Below the pieces are notes generated by a model, which saw only the letters and a list, made by a program, of their open reading frames with translations, was not told the DNA's origin and made no database searches. From assembly GCA_018402255.1 (NCBI GenBank), contig JAGYIS010000008.1, forward strand, positions 372,001 to 436,000: 64,000 bases of DNA, in the 5' to 3' direction. Positions 17,330 through 26,803 of this stretch are shown in pieces. This DNA comes from Marinobacter sp. Lineage in GTDB: Bacteria > Pseudomonadota > Gammaproteobacteria > Pseudomonadales > Oleiphilaceae. Positions within the stretch are counted from its first letter, which is position 1, and the number at the start of each line of letters is the position of its first letter. A program made the position numbers and the translations under genes.

Positions 17330-18628
17330 TTATGCCACATCCAGAAACATGAATTTCAGTACGAAGACAACAGCGATGGTGGTGACGCTCCAGTTCAGGT
17401 CGGACCACTTGCCGGCCAGAGCCTTGACGGCCACATAGGTAATAAAGCCCAGAGCAATGCCGTCGGCGATAGAAAAGGTCAGCGGCATCATCAGCGCCGT
17501 TACAATGGCGGGTGCGATGTCGGTAATGTCGTCCCAGTCTACCAGTTTCAGGCCGCTGGCCATCAGGCAGGCCACATACAGCAGCGCCGGAGCGGTAGCG
17601 TAGGGCGGAATCACACTGGCGATGGGTGAGAACAGTAAGCAGGCCAGGAATAGCAGGGCCACCACTACGGCAGTCAGGCCGGTGCGGCCACCGGCTGCTA
17701 TACCGGCAGTAGATTCCACGTAACTGGTGGTGGTGGAGGTACCCAGGGCGGCACCCGACATGGTGGCCACCGAGTCAGACATCAGGGCCCGGCCCAGGCG
17801 CGGCAGTTTGCCGTCTTTATCCAGCAGACCGCCCTTCTGGGCGGCTCCCACCAGGGTGCCGGAGGTGTCAAACAGATCGACAAACAGGAAGGCAAACACC
17901 ACGCTGATCATGCCGACATTCAGGGCGCCAGCCAGGTCAAGTTGCATAAAGGTGGGTGCAATGCTCGGCGGGGCCGACACCAAACCCTCAAACTCCACCA
18001 TGCCGAAGGCCATGGCTGCGGCGGTCACGGCAATAATGCCGATCATTACCGAGCCTGTGATCTGCCGGAATGACAGGGCACAGATCAGCACGAAGCCTGC
18101 AAAGAACAGCAGTGCCTCTGGCACCTTGACGTCACCGAGACTGACCAGGGTGGCCGGGTGATCCACCACAATGCCGGCATTTTTCAGTGCAATCAGGGCC
18201 AGGAAGAAGCCGATGCCTGCAGAGATGCCAAAGCGAAGTGACAGGGGGATGGAGTTGATAATCCATTCCCGGACCTTGAAGATGCTGAGCAAAAAGAACA
18301 GGAAACCGGAAATGAACACGGCCCCGAGAGCCACCTGCCAGCTGTAACCCATGCTGCCGACGACAGTGAACGAGAAAAATGCGTTCAGGCCCATGCCCGG
18401 CGCGAGCGCGATCGGATAATTGGCCCACAGACCCATGATCAGAGTGCCGATCACCGCAGCCAGACAGGTTGCTACAAACACCGCACCGAAATCCATGCCG
18501 GTGGAAGAGAGTAGACTGGGGTTGACCACGATGATGTAAGCCATGGTCAGAAAGGTGGTAATACCTGCTACCACTTCTTTACGAACATTGGTGCCGTGGG
18601 CCTGGAGTTGGAACAGTCGTTCAAGCAT
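17330..18628 (-). CDS. NCS2-family adenine/hypoxanthine/guanine permease (AzgA-like)
   Basis: A 432-residue inner-membrane symporter. The N-terminus NVRKEVVAGITTFLTMAYII and the following NPSLLSSTGMD are characteristic of the AzgA/PbuG branch. About 12-14 hydrophobic segments span the protein, with the conserved LFDTSGTLVGAA and ALGTSTTTSYVESTAG motifs in the substrate region. Adjacency to apt points to adenine or hypoxanthine as substrate. I looked upstream for a purine riboswitch and saw none. Confidence 0.92.
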   Translation of the reverse strand: MLERLFQLQAHGTNVRKEVVAGITTFLTMAYIIVVNPSLLSSTGMDFGAVFVATCLAAVIGTLIMGLWANYPIALAPGMGLNAFFSFTVVGSMGYSWQVALGAVFISGFLFFLLSIFKVREWIINSIPLSLRFGISAGIGFFLALIALKNAGIVVDHPATLVSLGDVKVPEALLFFAGFVLICALSFRQITGSVMIGIIAVTAAAMAFGMVEFEGLVSAPPSIAPTFMQLDLAGALNVGMISVVFAFLFVDLFDTSGTLVGAAQKGGLLDKDGKLPRLGRALMSDSVATMSGAALGTSTTTSYVESTAGIAAGGRTGLTAVVVALLFLACLLFSPIASVIPPYATAPALLYVACLMASGLKLVDWDDITDIAPAIVTALMMPLTFSIADGIALGFITYVAVKALAGKWSDLNWSVTTIAVVFVLKFMFLDVA

Positions 18629-18758
18629 GACGGGGGCTGCCTCTCGGGATGCCTGGGTTGGAGTTTGAAAGTCGGTTTACGTGCGGAGAACGTGAACTGG
18701 GTGAAAAAACGGCAATCTTACCGGCTCATGACGCTGAGGCCAAGGGATGATTGACAGT

Positions 18759-19377
18759 TCAGTTTGCCGTGTGGTCGCGCTGTAGCCGGATATCGAAGCG
18801 CACCGCCAACATCCGCACAATCACGATGAACAGCAGCCCGATGGTCAGCGCAAGTGATTCGCTTTCGAGGTACCACTGACAAACAAAGTACAGCCAGCAG
18901 CCGGCAAACGCGATTGAGGCGTAGATCTGATCCTTGCGGAAGATAAACGGCACTTCGTTACACAGGGTGTCGCGCAGAGCGCCCCCAAAGCAACCGGTCA
19001 TGACCCCCAGCATTGAGGCGATAAACCAGGAGTGGCCCAGATCCAGCGCTAACTGGGCGCCCAGAATGGAGAAAATCCCCAGGCCAATCGCATCCGGAAA
19101 AACGATACGGGATTCCTTCAGGCTGTGAGCCCGGCTCCAATAGCTGAACACTAGAGGCCATGGCCAGTATCAGAATCGGCTGCTCCTCATGCTTGATCCA
19201 GTACAACGGGTGGTTATCCATGATCAGATCCCGTAGGGTGCCGCCACCCAATGCGGTAATGAAGCCGATCGCAAACACCCCCACAGGGTCCATGTTCTTC
19301 GAGCGTGCGACGATCATGCCGGAGATGGCAAATGCCACAACGCCTATCATTTCAAGTAAATAGATAATGTCGAACAT
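18759..19377 (-). pseudogene. Trimeric intracellular cation (TRIC)/YadS-family channel, split by a frameshift
   Basis: The N-terminal half (19377 down to ~19153) reads MFDIIYLLEMIGVVAFAISG through the glycine-rich GGGTLRDLI and IKHEEQPILILAMAS. The C-terminal half (down to 18759) continues in another frame with VFSYWSRAHSLKESR and the second repeat GCFGGALRDTL. Together they give ~206 residues, the normal length for this two-repeat membrane family. The frame change lies at about 19149-19156 in a CCTCTAG context; one added base would restore the ORF (MAS-L-VFSYW). Either a recent inactivation or a sequence error. Confidence 0.85.
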
Positions 19378-19568
19378 GGGTGACTCTGGGCCTGAGAGTT
19401 ACGGGTTCAATTACATTCAGATCAGGTGCGCGAAGGATAGCCGAATTCCGTCAGGGATTCATCAGGGGCAATTCGTTGCCTGGCCGCGCCTCGGCAAGTG
19501 ATCTGTCTGCCTATATCAGGGCGTATCTTGATCGACCCCTCGTTTTCATCTATTCGGAGTACCACAAT

Positions 19569-20138
19569 ATGTCGCTGATTCGCCTTGCCTATGCCAGTGA
19601 AGCCACCTTTGAAGCCAAACCCCTGGAAAAAGGCGTAGAGCCCCATGTTGCTCGTATTTTGCTGGTTTCCAGACGAAATAATGCAAAAGTGAGTGTTGTG
19701 GGCGGGCTGTATTACGGCGATAACCGTTTCTTTCAATACCTTGAGGGCGAGGAAGAGGCGGTCAGGGCGACCTATCAGCGCATCCAGCAAGACCCGCGTC
19801 ATCGTAACGTGCGCACCTTGATTGAAGAGCCGATTGCCGCTCCGACCTTTACTAACTGGTCCATGAAGTATGTCCCTGCCTCGGCCGATGTGCAGGCATT
19901 TCTGAACCGCCATAAATTGGCAGACTTCAACCCGATGGCTTTTGACAGCGAGCAGTGCGAGGAAATGATCGACCTTATCCGCCGCTCCAGCCAGGATCAG
20001 AAGTCGGTGAACTACGATGAGACGAACCGCAAGACCGCACCGGCCCCGCAGACCTTGTCTACGGGTCTGAAAGTGGGTTTGATTTCGGCAGCGGCCTGTC
20101 TGGTGGTGGCACTGGTTTTGGTCGCAACCATGCTTTGA
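19569..20138 (+). CDS. BLUF-domain blue-light photoreceptor with C-terminal membrane anchor
   Basis: A 189-residue protein. The N-terminal ~100 residues form a BLUF domain that binds FAD. It begins LIRLAYAS (photoactive Tyr), has NNAKVSVVGGLYYGDNRFFQ with Asn and Gln in the flavin-contact positions, then YLEGEEEAVRATYQRIQQD, and ends with TNWSMKYV carrying the Trp/Met pair. A linker follows, and the last ~23 residues form one hydrophobic helix (LISAAACLVVALVLVATML), so it is probably tail-anchored in the inner membrane. No output enzyme domain is fused. I use the ATG at 19569, where the BLUF fold starts. Confidence 0.85.
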   Translation: MSLIRLAYASEATFEAKPLEKGVEPHVARILLVSRRNNAKVSVVGGLYYGDNRFFQYLEGEEEAVRATYQRIQQDPRHRNVRTLIEEPIAAPTFTNWSMKYVPASADVQAFLNRHKLADFNPMAFDSEQCEEMIDLIRRSSQDQKSVNYDETNRKTAPAPQTLSTGLKVGLISAAACLVVALVLVATML

Positions 20139-20177
20139 GTCTTTATCAGCAAGACTTATGCGAAACGATAAGCCATC

Positions 20178-20205
20178 TTGATTTGCTTCATGGTGCAAGT
20201 ATGTT
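20178..20205 (+). promoter_or_regulatory. Possible sigma-70 promoter for the quinone oxidoreductase gene
   Basis: TTGATT at 20178-20183 and TATGTT at 20200-20205 with a 16-bp spacer, about 95 bp before the ATG. A moderate match only. Confidence 0.35.
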
Positions 20206-20300
20206 TAGCTTGATGTCAGTCAATAACAAGCTGAACAGAACCGTTGTTGCGCCCGGCGTTGCTGGATTCCTGCCCCGGGCTCACGTCATCAGGAGCGATC

Positions 20301-21281
20301 ATGAAAGCCATCTTATGCAAGGAACATGGCCCCGCTGAAAAGCTGGTCATTGAAGACATCTCCAGCCCGGAAGCGAAGGGCCGGGGCGTCAAGATCCGGG
20401 TCAAGGCCGCGGGCCTGAACTTCCCGGACACGTTGATTATCGAAGGCAAGTACCAGCTTCAGCCTCCCTTGCCGTTTTCACCAGGTGGCGAGTTGGCGGG
20501 CGAAGTCATCGAAGTTGGCGAGAAGGTCACGCAATTCAAACCCGGCGACCGTGTAGCCGCCTTGACCGGCTGGGGTGCATTCGCAGAAGAAGTGGTTGCG
20601 CCGGAATCCAACCTGTTGCCGCTTCCCGACAGCATGTCTTACGAGCAGGCTGCCGGCTTCATGATGGTTTACGGCACCTCTTACTACGCGCTGAAACAGC
20701 GGGCCAACATCCAGTCTGGCGAGACTTTGCTGGTACTTGGTGCCAGCGGTGGTGTTGGTCTGGCAACGGTAGAGCTTGGCAAGGCTATGGGCGCACGAGT
20801 AATCGCTGCAGCCAGCACCGCCGAGAAACTTGCGGTTGCAAAAGCGGCCGGCGCCGATGAGTTGATTAACTACTCTGAAGAATCCCTGAAAGAGGCGGTC
20901 AAGAAGCTCACCAAGGGCAAGGGCGTAGACGTGGTCTACGATCCGGTCGGTGGTGATTTCACCGAACAGGCTCTGCGTTCCATGGCCTGGAATGGCCGCC
21001 ACCTGATCATCGGCTTTGCTGCCGGCGATATTCCGAAAGTGCCTGCTAACCTGACGCTGTTGAAAGGTTGTTCTGTCGTCGGTGTATTCTGGGGCAGCTT
21101 CACCCAGCGCGAGCCAGAGGCCAGTGCCCAGAACATGATGGCGCTGCTGAAGTTGTTCAGCGAAGGCAAAATTGACCCGAAAGTCAGCCAGATTTTCGAG
21201 TTCGACCAGTACGCCGAAGCCCTGGGTGCTCTGACTGGTCGCCGTGCGACCGGCAAGATCGTTCTTCGCGTTGGCTCCTGA
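20301..21281 (+). CDS. NADPH:quinone oxidoreductase-family protein (zinc-independent MDR)
   Basis: A 326-residue medium-chain dehydrogenase/reductase. The ATG at 20301 has AGGAG 5 nt upstream. The N-terminal GroES-like domain includes AGLNFPDTLIIEGKY and PGGELAGEVIEVG, without the zinc-ligand cysteines of alcohol dehydrogenases. The cofactor domain has LVLGASGGVGLATVELGKAM (Rossmann glycines) at residues ~142-162. Such enzymes reduce quinones or enoyl compounds using NADPH. It is monocistronic, and hairpin element B begins 43 bp after its stop. Confidence 0.9.
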   Translation: MKAILCKEHGPAEKLVIEDISSPEAKGRGVKIRVKAAGLNFPDTLIIEGKYQLQPPLPFSPGGELAGEVIEVGEKVTQFKPGDRVAALTGWGAFAEEVVAPESNLLPLPDSMSYEQAAGFMMVYGTSYYALKQRANIQSGETLLVLGASGGVGLATVELGKAMGARVIAAASTAEKLAVAKAAGADELINYSEESLKEAVKKLTKGKGVDVVYDPVGGDFTEQALRSMAWNGRHLIIGFAAGDIPKVPANLTLLKGCSVVGVFWGSFTQREPEASAQNMMALLKLFSEGKIDPKVSQIFEFDQYAEALGALTGRRATGKIVLRVGS

Positions 21282-21324
21282 GTTAGGGTTCGGCTTGGGC
21301 TCCTAGCCTTCTGGTTGCGGGGTG

Positions 21325-21434
21325 GGTACGAGTGGGTGGCCCCTCCCAAAAAACGCTACGAGCACATCCATGTGCGCTTCGCTCCGGCCATCCATGGCCT
21401 CCGAGATTTTTGGGAGGGGCCACCCACTCGTACC
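21325..21434. repeat. Hairpin element B (reverse orientation)
   Basis: Arms 21325-21352 and 21407-21434 are perfect 28-nt reverse complements. The core 21353-21406 (54 nt) is identical base for base to that of element D, yet the arms are completely different. The two mini-palindromes appear here as CACATCCATGTG and GCCATCCATGGC. Confidence 0.95.
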
Positions 21435-21536
21435 GCCAACGTCACAGGTGTAGTCAGAGTTACCACCACTCCTAGCTACAAGAAAGTGGCTGAGTATGAG
21501 TTGGAGGTTTTTGGACGATTGCTCGGAGTTTGCATG

Positions 21537-21644
21537 GCCGGGTTGGCTTGGGCTTCCAAAAAATCTTGAGGGCCAGGGATGGCCCGAACGAAGCGCACAT
21601 GGATGTGCTCGTAGCGTTTTTTTGGAAGCCCAAGCCAACCCGGC
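21537..21644. repeat. Hairpin element C (forward orientation)
   Basis: Arms 21537-21563 and 21618-21644 are perfect 27-nt reverse complements. Pairing can be extended by GGAGTT/AACTCC outside a short bulge. The 54-nt core 21564-21617 is homologous to the inverted core of B. Its first mini-hairpin is GGCCA-GGGA-TGGCC, with an AGGGAT rather than ATGGAT loop. It lies 103 bp from B in the convergent gap before the atuH 3' end, in the opposite orientation. Confidence 0.93.
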
Positions 21645-21696
21645 TAACTCCAAACCAAGCAGGCTAGGGCCAGAACCCGACGCCACCCCCCCAAAA

Positions 21697-23526
21697 TCAG
21701 AACCGAACCCCGCCAGCGTCAATGTCAGTCACCAACGCCGGCGTTAACTGGGTATAACCGGAGGTGCCCGGCAGCCACGCGTAAACGTCGACACCGGGCT
21801 GGTCCAGGGAATAGCCGAGCTTCTGGATATCCACCTTGCGATACTTGAACGTACCCGTTTTCTCGATGGCGTGGGTTACCCGCACGAACACCGGCACCGC
21901 ATAGGGCGGCAGGTTGTCCTGAAGGTAGGCGAACAGCTTGTCAGTATCGAAGTCGGCGTCAGGATCGTTGGGCACCAGGGTCACCATACCGGCCTTGCCG
22001 TTGGTGTCCGGAATCTCCACACCATAAACGATAGCTTCCTGCACCATGCCCGAGCCATCAAGGATGTTCTCCACCTCGGTGGTGGAGACGTTCTCGCCCT
22101 TCCAGCGGAAGGTATCGCCCATGCGGTCGACAAACTGCAGATGGCGGCAGCCTATTTCTTTTAGCACGTCGCCGGTATTGAACCAGGCATCGCCTTTTTT
22201 GAAGGCCTCTCGGAGGATCGATTTCTCGGTGGCGTCTGGTTGGGTGTAACCCTCGAAGGCCCACTTTTTGGTGATCTCACCGATCAACAGCCCCGGATCG
22301 CCTTTTTTGACTTCCTCCAGGCGGCCTTTCTCGTTACGAATCGGATCTCGCGTGCCTTCGTGGTATTTGACCAGTTTGTAGGGCGCCGTGGAGAAGCCGA
22401 CGGTGTTGTCCATGTTGAAAAAGTTGCTGAAGCCGATATTGCCCTCGGACGAGGCGTATAACTCGGACACCATGCCAATACCAAAGCGGTCCTTGAACTC
22501 TTGCCAGATGGAGGGGCGCAGGCCGTTGCCGATCATCTTGGTCAGGTGATGATTGCGGTCTTGATCGCTGGGGGGCTGGTTCAGCAGATAGCGGCAGAGT
22601 TCGCCCACGTAGCCAAAGGTGGTGGCCCGGTATTTCCGGACATCGTCCCAGAACGCAGTAGCTGAGAATTTACGGCGCAGGGCGATGGCAGAGCCGCCGG
22701 CCAGGACCGAGCCCCAGCAAACCAGCAGGGCGGTGCCATGGTACAGAGGCAGAGTGCAGTACAAAACGTCTTCCGGTTCCATGGCCAGCGACAGCATGCC
22801 GAAGCCGCCGTAGGCCCGAACAAATTTCCGGTGTGAGCCGGGGGCGGCCTTAGGCAGCCCGGTGGTACCGGAGGTGTAGAGGTAAACGGCGGTATCGCCC
22901 ATCACCACCGGATTACTCAGCATCGGGCGACTGGCCGGGCGCTGGCTGACCTCGTGAGCCAGGTTGACGTAGCCGTCTGGGGCGTCGCCAAACATGTTCA
23001 GGGTGTTGGTGTCTGCCAAAAACAGCAACGGGTTGCTGTGTCGCAGCTGAATGTCGTCGCGGATATCTTCAGCTTGCTCCAGCAATTCCTCACCAACTAC
23101 CAACATACGCGGTTCAATCAGGGTGATGCTGTGAGTCAGCACCTTGCCCTTCTGGGAGGTGTTGAGCATCGCGCAGGCAACGCCGACTTTACCCGCCCCC
23201 GCAACGATTGCCAGCAGTTCCGGGCGGTTTTCAAGCAATACCGCAATGGAGTCGCCTCTAACCAGGCCCTGGTCTTTAAGGTAGTGGGCGATGCGGTTGG
23301 TCCAGGCATCGAATTCTTGCCAGGTGATGGTTCTGTCCTCGAACAGAATGGCCGGACGGTTAGGGTATTTTGTGGCATTGCGTTCGATCAGTGTGCCCAG
23401 GGTCAATTCTTTGTTGTTGTCTTTGACGGCGTAATAGTAGAGCCCTTTGGCAATAAACGGGAACCGGCGGAGCACGCCGGGCAGGCTGCGTATCAGGTTG
23501 CGGGCAGTTACGATGTCTTGGCTCAT
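21697..23526 (-). CDS. atuH: Very-long-chain acyl-CoA synthetase, FATP-type (AtuH-like)
   Basis: A 609-residue AMP-forming acyl-CoA ligase. The phosphate-binding motif YLYTSGTTGLPKAA is at residues ~213-226, ASSEGN in the A5 position, and FVDRMGDTFRWKGENVSTTE near residue 465 is the FATP/ACSVL signature, unlike classical FadD. It would activate citronellate/geranate or long-chain acids to CoA esters. As last gene of the cluster it corresponds to P. aeruginosa AtuH. It begins 101 bp after the carboxylase alpha subunit. Gene symbol rests on position plus family. Confidence 0.82.
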   Translation of the reverse strand: MSQDIVTARNLIRSLPGVLRRFPFIAKGLYYYAVKDNNKELTLGTLIERNATKYPNRPAILFEDRTITWQEFDAWTNRIAHYLKDQGLVRGDSIAVLLENRPELLAIVAGAGKVGVACAMLNTSQKGKVLTHSITLIEPRMLVVGEELLEQAEDIRDDIQLRHSNPLLFLADTNTLNMFGDAPDGYVNLAHEVSQRPASRPMLSNPVVMGDTAVYLYTSGTTGLPKAAPGSHRKFVRAYGGFGMLSLAMEPEDVLYCTLPLYHGTALLVCWGSVLAGGSAIALRRKFSATAFWDDVRKYRATTFGYVGELCRYLLNQPPSDQDRNHHLTKMIGNGLRPSIWQEFKDRFGIGMVSELYASSEGNIGFSNFFNMDNTVGFSTAPYKLVKYHEGTRDPIRNEKGRLEEVKKGDPGLLIGEITKKWAFEGYTQPDATEKSILREAFKKGDAWFNTGDVLKEIGCRHLQFVDRMGDTFRWKGENVSTTEVENILDGSGMVQEAIVYGVEIPDTNGKAGMVTLVPNDPDADFDTDKLFAYLQDNLPPYAVPVFVRVTHAIEKTGTFKYRKVDIQKLGYSLDQPGVDVYAWLPGTSGYTQLTPALVTDIDAGGVRF

Positions 23527-23627
23527 AGCGATATCCGTTTTCGTCGTTATCGTTGTAAATGTTATGAGCCCCTGACGCCGCTTGTGCCCGGGGCTGATTC
23601 AGAAATCTGCGCGGCCGGGCGGATGGA

Positions 23628-25598
23628 TCATGCGCCGGCTTCCTCATTTGTGCCTATTTCAACCAGCAGCTGGCTGCGTTTGACCTGATCACCGGCACTG
23701 GTCAGAACCTGGCTGACGGTGCCGTCCCGATCGGCCTTGACCGGATGCTCCATTTTCATGGCTTCCAGGATGACGAGGGTCTGACCCTGTTGCACGGTGT
23801 CACCCGCAGCAACCAGCACATCAATAATGCCACCATCCATACTGGCCATGATCCGGCCACTGCCTGCACCTTGGGCACCGGTTGCCGGCTGATGAGTAAT
23901 GTCCTGTACTGACCAGGACCGGCCACACGCCTGCAAATATAGGGAATCGCCGTCCCGATGATATTGGCACCGTTGACGAACGCCCTTGTCGATAATGCAT
24001 AACAGGCCGGGTGCCTGGCTGTGTAGTTGCAGTTCGTAGTGCTCATCGCCGTGGACAACCGTCAACCTGTGCCCGCTATGGCGCACCAGCAATTCCACGG
24101 TGTCATCGTCCACTTCCAGCTTCATCGGGATGGCCGTGGCCGGGGCGTTGCTCCAGCCTTCCTGGCCAGCACCGCCCAGGCTCAGGGCGCAGGCGCTCAG
24201 GGCGAGTTCCCGGATGGTCAGCGGTTGCGGCGACAGGGATGGGTCATCCTTGAACGCTTGTTGCAGGAACGCGGTGGTGGCCTCACCGGCGCCAAAGGTG
24301 TCGTCCGCGATGATGCGGCTGAGGAAGTGGCGGTTGGTGGTAACACCAAACACGGTGGTGTCTTCCAGTGCCCGGATCAGGCGCCGGCGGGCCTGGTCCC
24401 GGTTCTCGCCCCAGGCGATGACTTTCGCCAGCATGGGGTCGTAATGGGGGCTGACCACATCGCCGGAGCGCACGCCGGTGTCAAAGCGCAGGCCGTCACC
24501 TTCGGCCGGTGTGAACTGATGCAGGGTGCCGGTTTGCGGGGTGAAGCCGCTGGCCGGGTCTTCGGCGTACAGTCGCACTTCGATGGCGTGGCCGTTGAGC
24601 TGGATTTGGTCCTGGCTTAGCGGCAGTGGCTGGCCTTCGGCGACCATCAGCTGCCAGGCGACCAGATCCTGACCGGTGATCAGTTCGGTGACCGGGTGCT
24701 CGACCTGCAGGCGGGTGTTCATTTCCAGGAAGTAGAAATTGCGATGTTTGTCGACCAGGAATTCGACGGTGCCGGCGCCTTCGTAGCCGCAGGCCAGGGC
24801 GGCTTTGACGGCGGCTTCGCCCATGGCCTGACGCAGTTCCGGGGTGACGAAGGGCGAGGGTGCTTCTTCGACGACTTTCTGGTGCCGGCGCTGTACGGAG
24901 CAGTCCCGTTCGCCCAAGTAGACGGCGTTGCCGTGGCGGTCGGCGAAGACCTGGATTTCCACGTGGCGGGGTTCGATGACGGCTTTTTCGAGGATTAGTT
25001 CGTCGTCGCCGAAGGCCTGTTTGGCTTCGGAGCGGGCCCGTTTGATGTTGTCGGCCAGGTCGCTTTCGCTGTCGACCAGGCGCATGCCGCGGCCACCGCC
25101 GCCGGCGGAGGCTTTGAGCATGAGCGGGTAGCCGATGTCTTTGGCGGCGGCGATCAGTTCGTCGTCGCTGGCCTTGTTCCCTTTGACCGGGCCTTCATAG
25201 CCGGGGACGACGGGTACGCCCGCTTTTTGCATGGCGATTTTGGAGCGGCGTTTGCTGCCCATGAGTTCGATGGCATTCTCGGGCGGGCCGACGAAGGTGA
25301 GGCCAGCCCGTTTGACGGCTTTGGCGAAGTCGGCGTTTTCGGAGAGAAAGCCGTAGCCGGGGTGGATGCAGTCGGCGCCGGTGATCCGGGCGGCATCCAG
25401 GATGGCGTTCGCGCTCAGGTAGGAGGCGCTGACTTGTGCCGGGCCAATGCAGATGGCTTCGTCAGCCTGTTCTACGTGCAGTGCGTTGGCGTCGGCTTCG
25501 GAGTAGACGGCCACGGTTCGGTAGCCCAGCGCTTTGGCTGTGCGGATAACCCGGACGGCGATTTCGCCCCGGTTTGCTATGAGAAGTTTTTTTAGCAT
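23628..25598 (-). CDS. atuF: Geranyl-CoA carboxylase biotin-containing (alpha) subunit
   Basis: A 656-residue acyl-CoA carboxylase alpha chain. Biotin carboxylase domain: [20 protein letters not shown] at the start, ATP-grasp glycine loop [13 protein letters not shown], and [14 protein letters not shown]. The C-terminal biotinyl domain has [12 protein letters not shown] with the biotinylated lysine. With the beta subunit AtuC it would carboxylate cis-geranyl-CoA. By sequence alone methylcrotonyl-CoA carboxylase is equally possible; the atuA/atuD neighbourhood decides for terpene catabolism. A 208-bp gap holding hairpin element D separates it from the upstream hydratase gene. Confidence 0.87.
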   Translation of the reverse strand: MLKKLLIANRGEIAVRVIRTAKALGYRTVAVYSEADANALHVEQADEAICIGPAQVSASYLSANAILDAARITGADCIHPGYGFLSENADFAKAVKRAGLTFVGPPENAIELMGSKRRSKIAMQKAGVPVVPGYEGPVKGNKASDDELIAAAKDIGYPLMLKASAGGGGRGMRLVDSESDLADNIKRARSEAKQAFGDDELILEKAVIEPRHVEIQVFADRHGNAVYLGERDCSVQRRHQKVVEEAPSPFVTPELRQAMGEAAVKAALACGYEGAGTVEFLVDKHRNFYFLEMNTRLQVEHPVTELITGQDLVAWQLMVAEGQPLPLSQDQIQLNGHAIEVRLYAEDPASGFTPQTGTLHQFTPAEGDGLRFDTGVRSGDVVSPHYDPMLAKVIAWGENRDQARRRLIRALEDTTVFGVTTNRHFLSRIIADDTFGAGEATTAFLQQAFKDDPSLSPQPLTIRELALSACALSLGGAGQEGWSNAPATAIPMKLEVDDDTVELLVRHSGHRLTVVHGDEHYELQLHSQAPGLLCIIDKGVRQRCQYHRDGDSLYLQACGRSWSVQDITHQPATGAQGAGSGRIMASMDGGIIDVLVAAGDTVQQGQTLVILEAMKMEHPVKADRDGTVSQVLTSAGDQVKRSQLLVEIGTNEEAGA

Positions 25599-25631
25599 TG
25601 GTGTGGTCTCGTGTTTCGGAGCTTGTCCGCA

Positions 25632-25739
25632 CCGCTGGCGGGGAGTGCCTCCGGAAAAACGCTACGAGCACATCCATGTGCGCTTCGCTCCGGCCATCCA
25701 TGGCCTCCGAGATTTTCCGGAGGCACTCCCCGCCAGCGG
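25632..25739. repeat. Hairpin element D (reverse orientation), inside the atu operon
   Basis: Arms 25632-25658 and 25713-25739 are perfect 27-nt reverse complements. The 54-nt core 25659-25712 is identical to the core of element B. It sits between the 3' end of atuE and the start of atuF. Confidence 0.95.
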
Positions 25740-25806
25740 CGCTTCCGCTGACTTTGTTCGTGCCTGCAACAGGCTTTGTATACCGACTGCCGCTTCTGCG
25801 TTCTGG

Positions 25807-26631
25807 TTAGTTCTGGTCTATCGCCCACTTGGGTTCACGCTTTTGCATAAACGCCATGGTGCCTTCTGTGCCCTCGGCGCCACGAATGGCCGCGGCGAAC
25901 TTTTCCGCCGCGTCATCCAGCAAACCGGCCATGGGTTCGTGACCGACCCGGTGCAGCAGGGCTTTGGTTTCGGCGGTGGCACTTGGCGCACACAAACGAA
26001 CTCGCTCCAGAGCGGCGGCCAGCAAAGTTTCGATGTGCTCTTCGCTGTCCGCGACCTGGTGGACGATACCCAAAGCACAGGCTTCCGCCGCGTCGATTCT
26101 CAAACCCAGCAGCGCCAGTCGCCGGGCCTGGGTCAGGCCGATGCGTTCGACCACGAACGGGGCGATCTGGGCCGGGATGACGCCCAGGGTGGTTTCTGGC
26201 ATGCCGAATTTGGCGGTCGGGCCGGCGATGGCGACGTCGGAGACGCAGGCCAGGCCGAAGCCGCCGCCCATGACGGCGCCTTCGGTGATGGCGATGACAA
26301 CTTTGGCGGATTCGTTGACCTGCTGGATCATCTGGCCGAAGGCGCGGTTGAGCTTGTAGAACGGGTCGTCGCGGCCTTCGCCGGCTTGCTGGCCGCGGGC
26401 GCCGGCCATGTCTTTGATATCGCCGCCGGCGCAGAAGTGGCCACCAGCACCGCGGATGACCACAGCGCGAATGCTTTCGTCATTTTCAACTTCGCTGAAC
26501 ACGGTGGACAGTTCCGCGACCATGTGAAGGCTCATGGCGTTGCGGACTTCCGGGCGGTTGATGGTAATGAACAGTGTAGGGCCCTGTTTTTCGAGAATCA
26601 GGGTTTCACACTGTGGTAATTGCTGTTCCAT
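25807..26631 (-). CDS. atuE: Enoyl-CoA hydratase (isohexenylglutaconyl-CoA hydratase-like)
   Basis: A 274-residue crotonase-fold enzyme. INRPEVRNAMSL is followed by the oxyanion-hole segment GAGGHFCAGGDIKDMAG (residues ~60-77) and the catalytic-region AITEGAVMGGGFGLACVSD with E/G residues at 110-130. In the atu pathway this step hydrates isohexenylglutaconyl-CoA, the product of geranyl-CoA carboxylation. Position between atuD and atuF homologues matches P. aeruginosa. It could also act as methylglutaconyl-CoA hydratase. Confidence 0.85.
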   Translation of the reverse strand: MEQQLPQCETLILEKQGPTLFITINRPEVRNAMSLHMVAELSTVFSEVENDESIRAVVIRGAGGHFCAGGDIKDMAGARGQQAGEGRDDPFYKLNRAFGQMIQQVNESAKVVIAITEGAVMGGGFGLACVSDVAIAGPTAKFGMPETTLGVIPAQIAPFVVERIGLTQARRLALLGLRIDAAEACALGIVHQVADSEEHIETLLAAALERVRLCAPSATAETKALLHRVGHEPMAGLLDDAAEKFAAAIRGAEGTEGTMAFMQKREPKWAIDQN

Positions 26632-26680
26632 ATCTGGCTCCGTTTCAGGCGGGCATCGGGTACTAATGGCAATGTTCGGG

Positions 26681-26792
26681 GCCTTGTAGGCAGGTAGAGC
26701 TTTCCGGGACTGTCTGCAGCAGGGATGCTGCAGTCAAGCGTACATGGATGTATTTACAGCGTGTCCCGGAAAGCTCTACCTGCCTACATGGC
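26681..26792. repeat. Hairpin element E (forward orientation, divergent core), inside the atu operon
   Basis: Arms 26681-26710 and 26763-26792 are 30-nt reverse complements with one mismatch; the innermost 26 bp are perfect. The 52-nt core 26711-26762 is a divergent member: first mini-hairpin GCAGCA-GGGA-TGCTGC, second TACATGGATGTA. Both stems keep pairing despite base changes. It ends 12 bp from the atuD stop codon. Confidence 0.9.
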
Positions 26793-26803
26793 TTTGCACA
26801 GCG

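Noticed and set aside
18629..18758. Purine riboswitch upstream of the NCS2 permease
   Set aside because: No conserved loop-loop or junction sequence of the purine aptamer was found.
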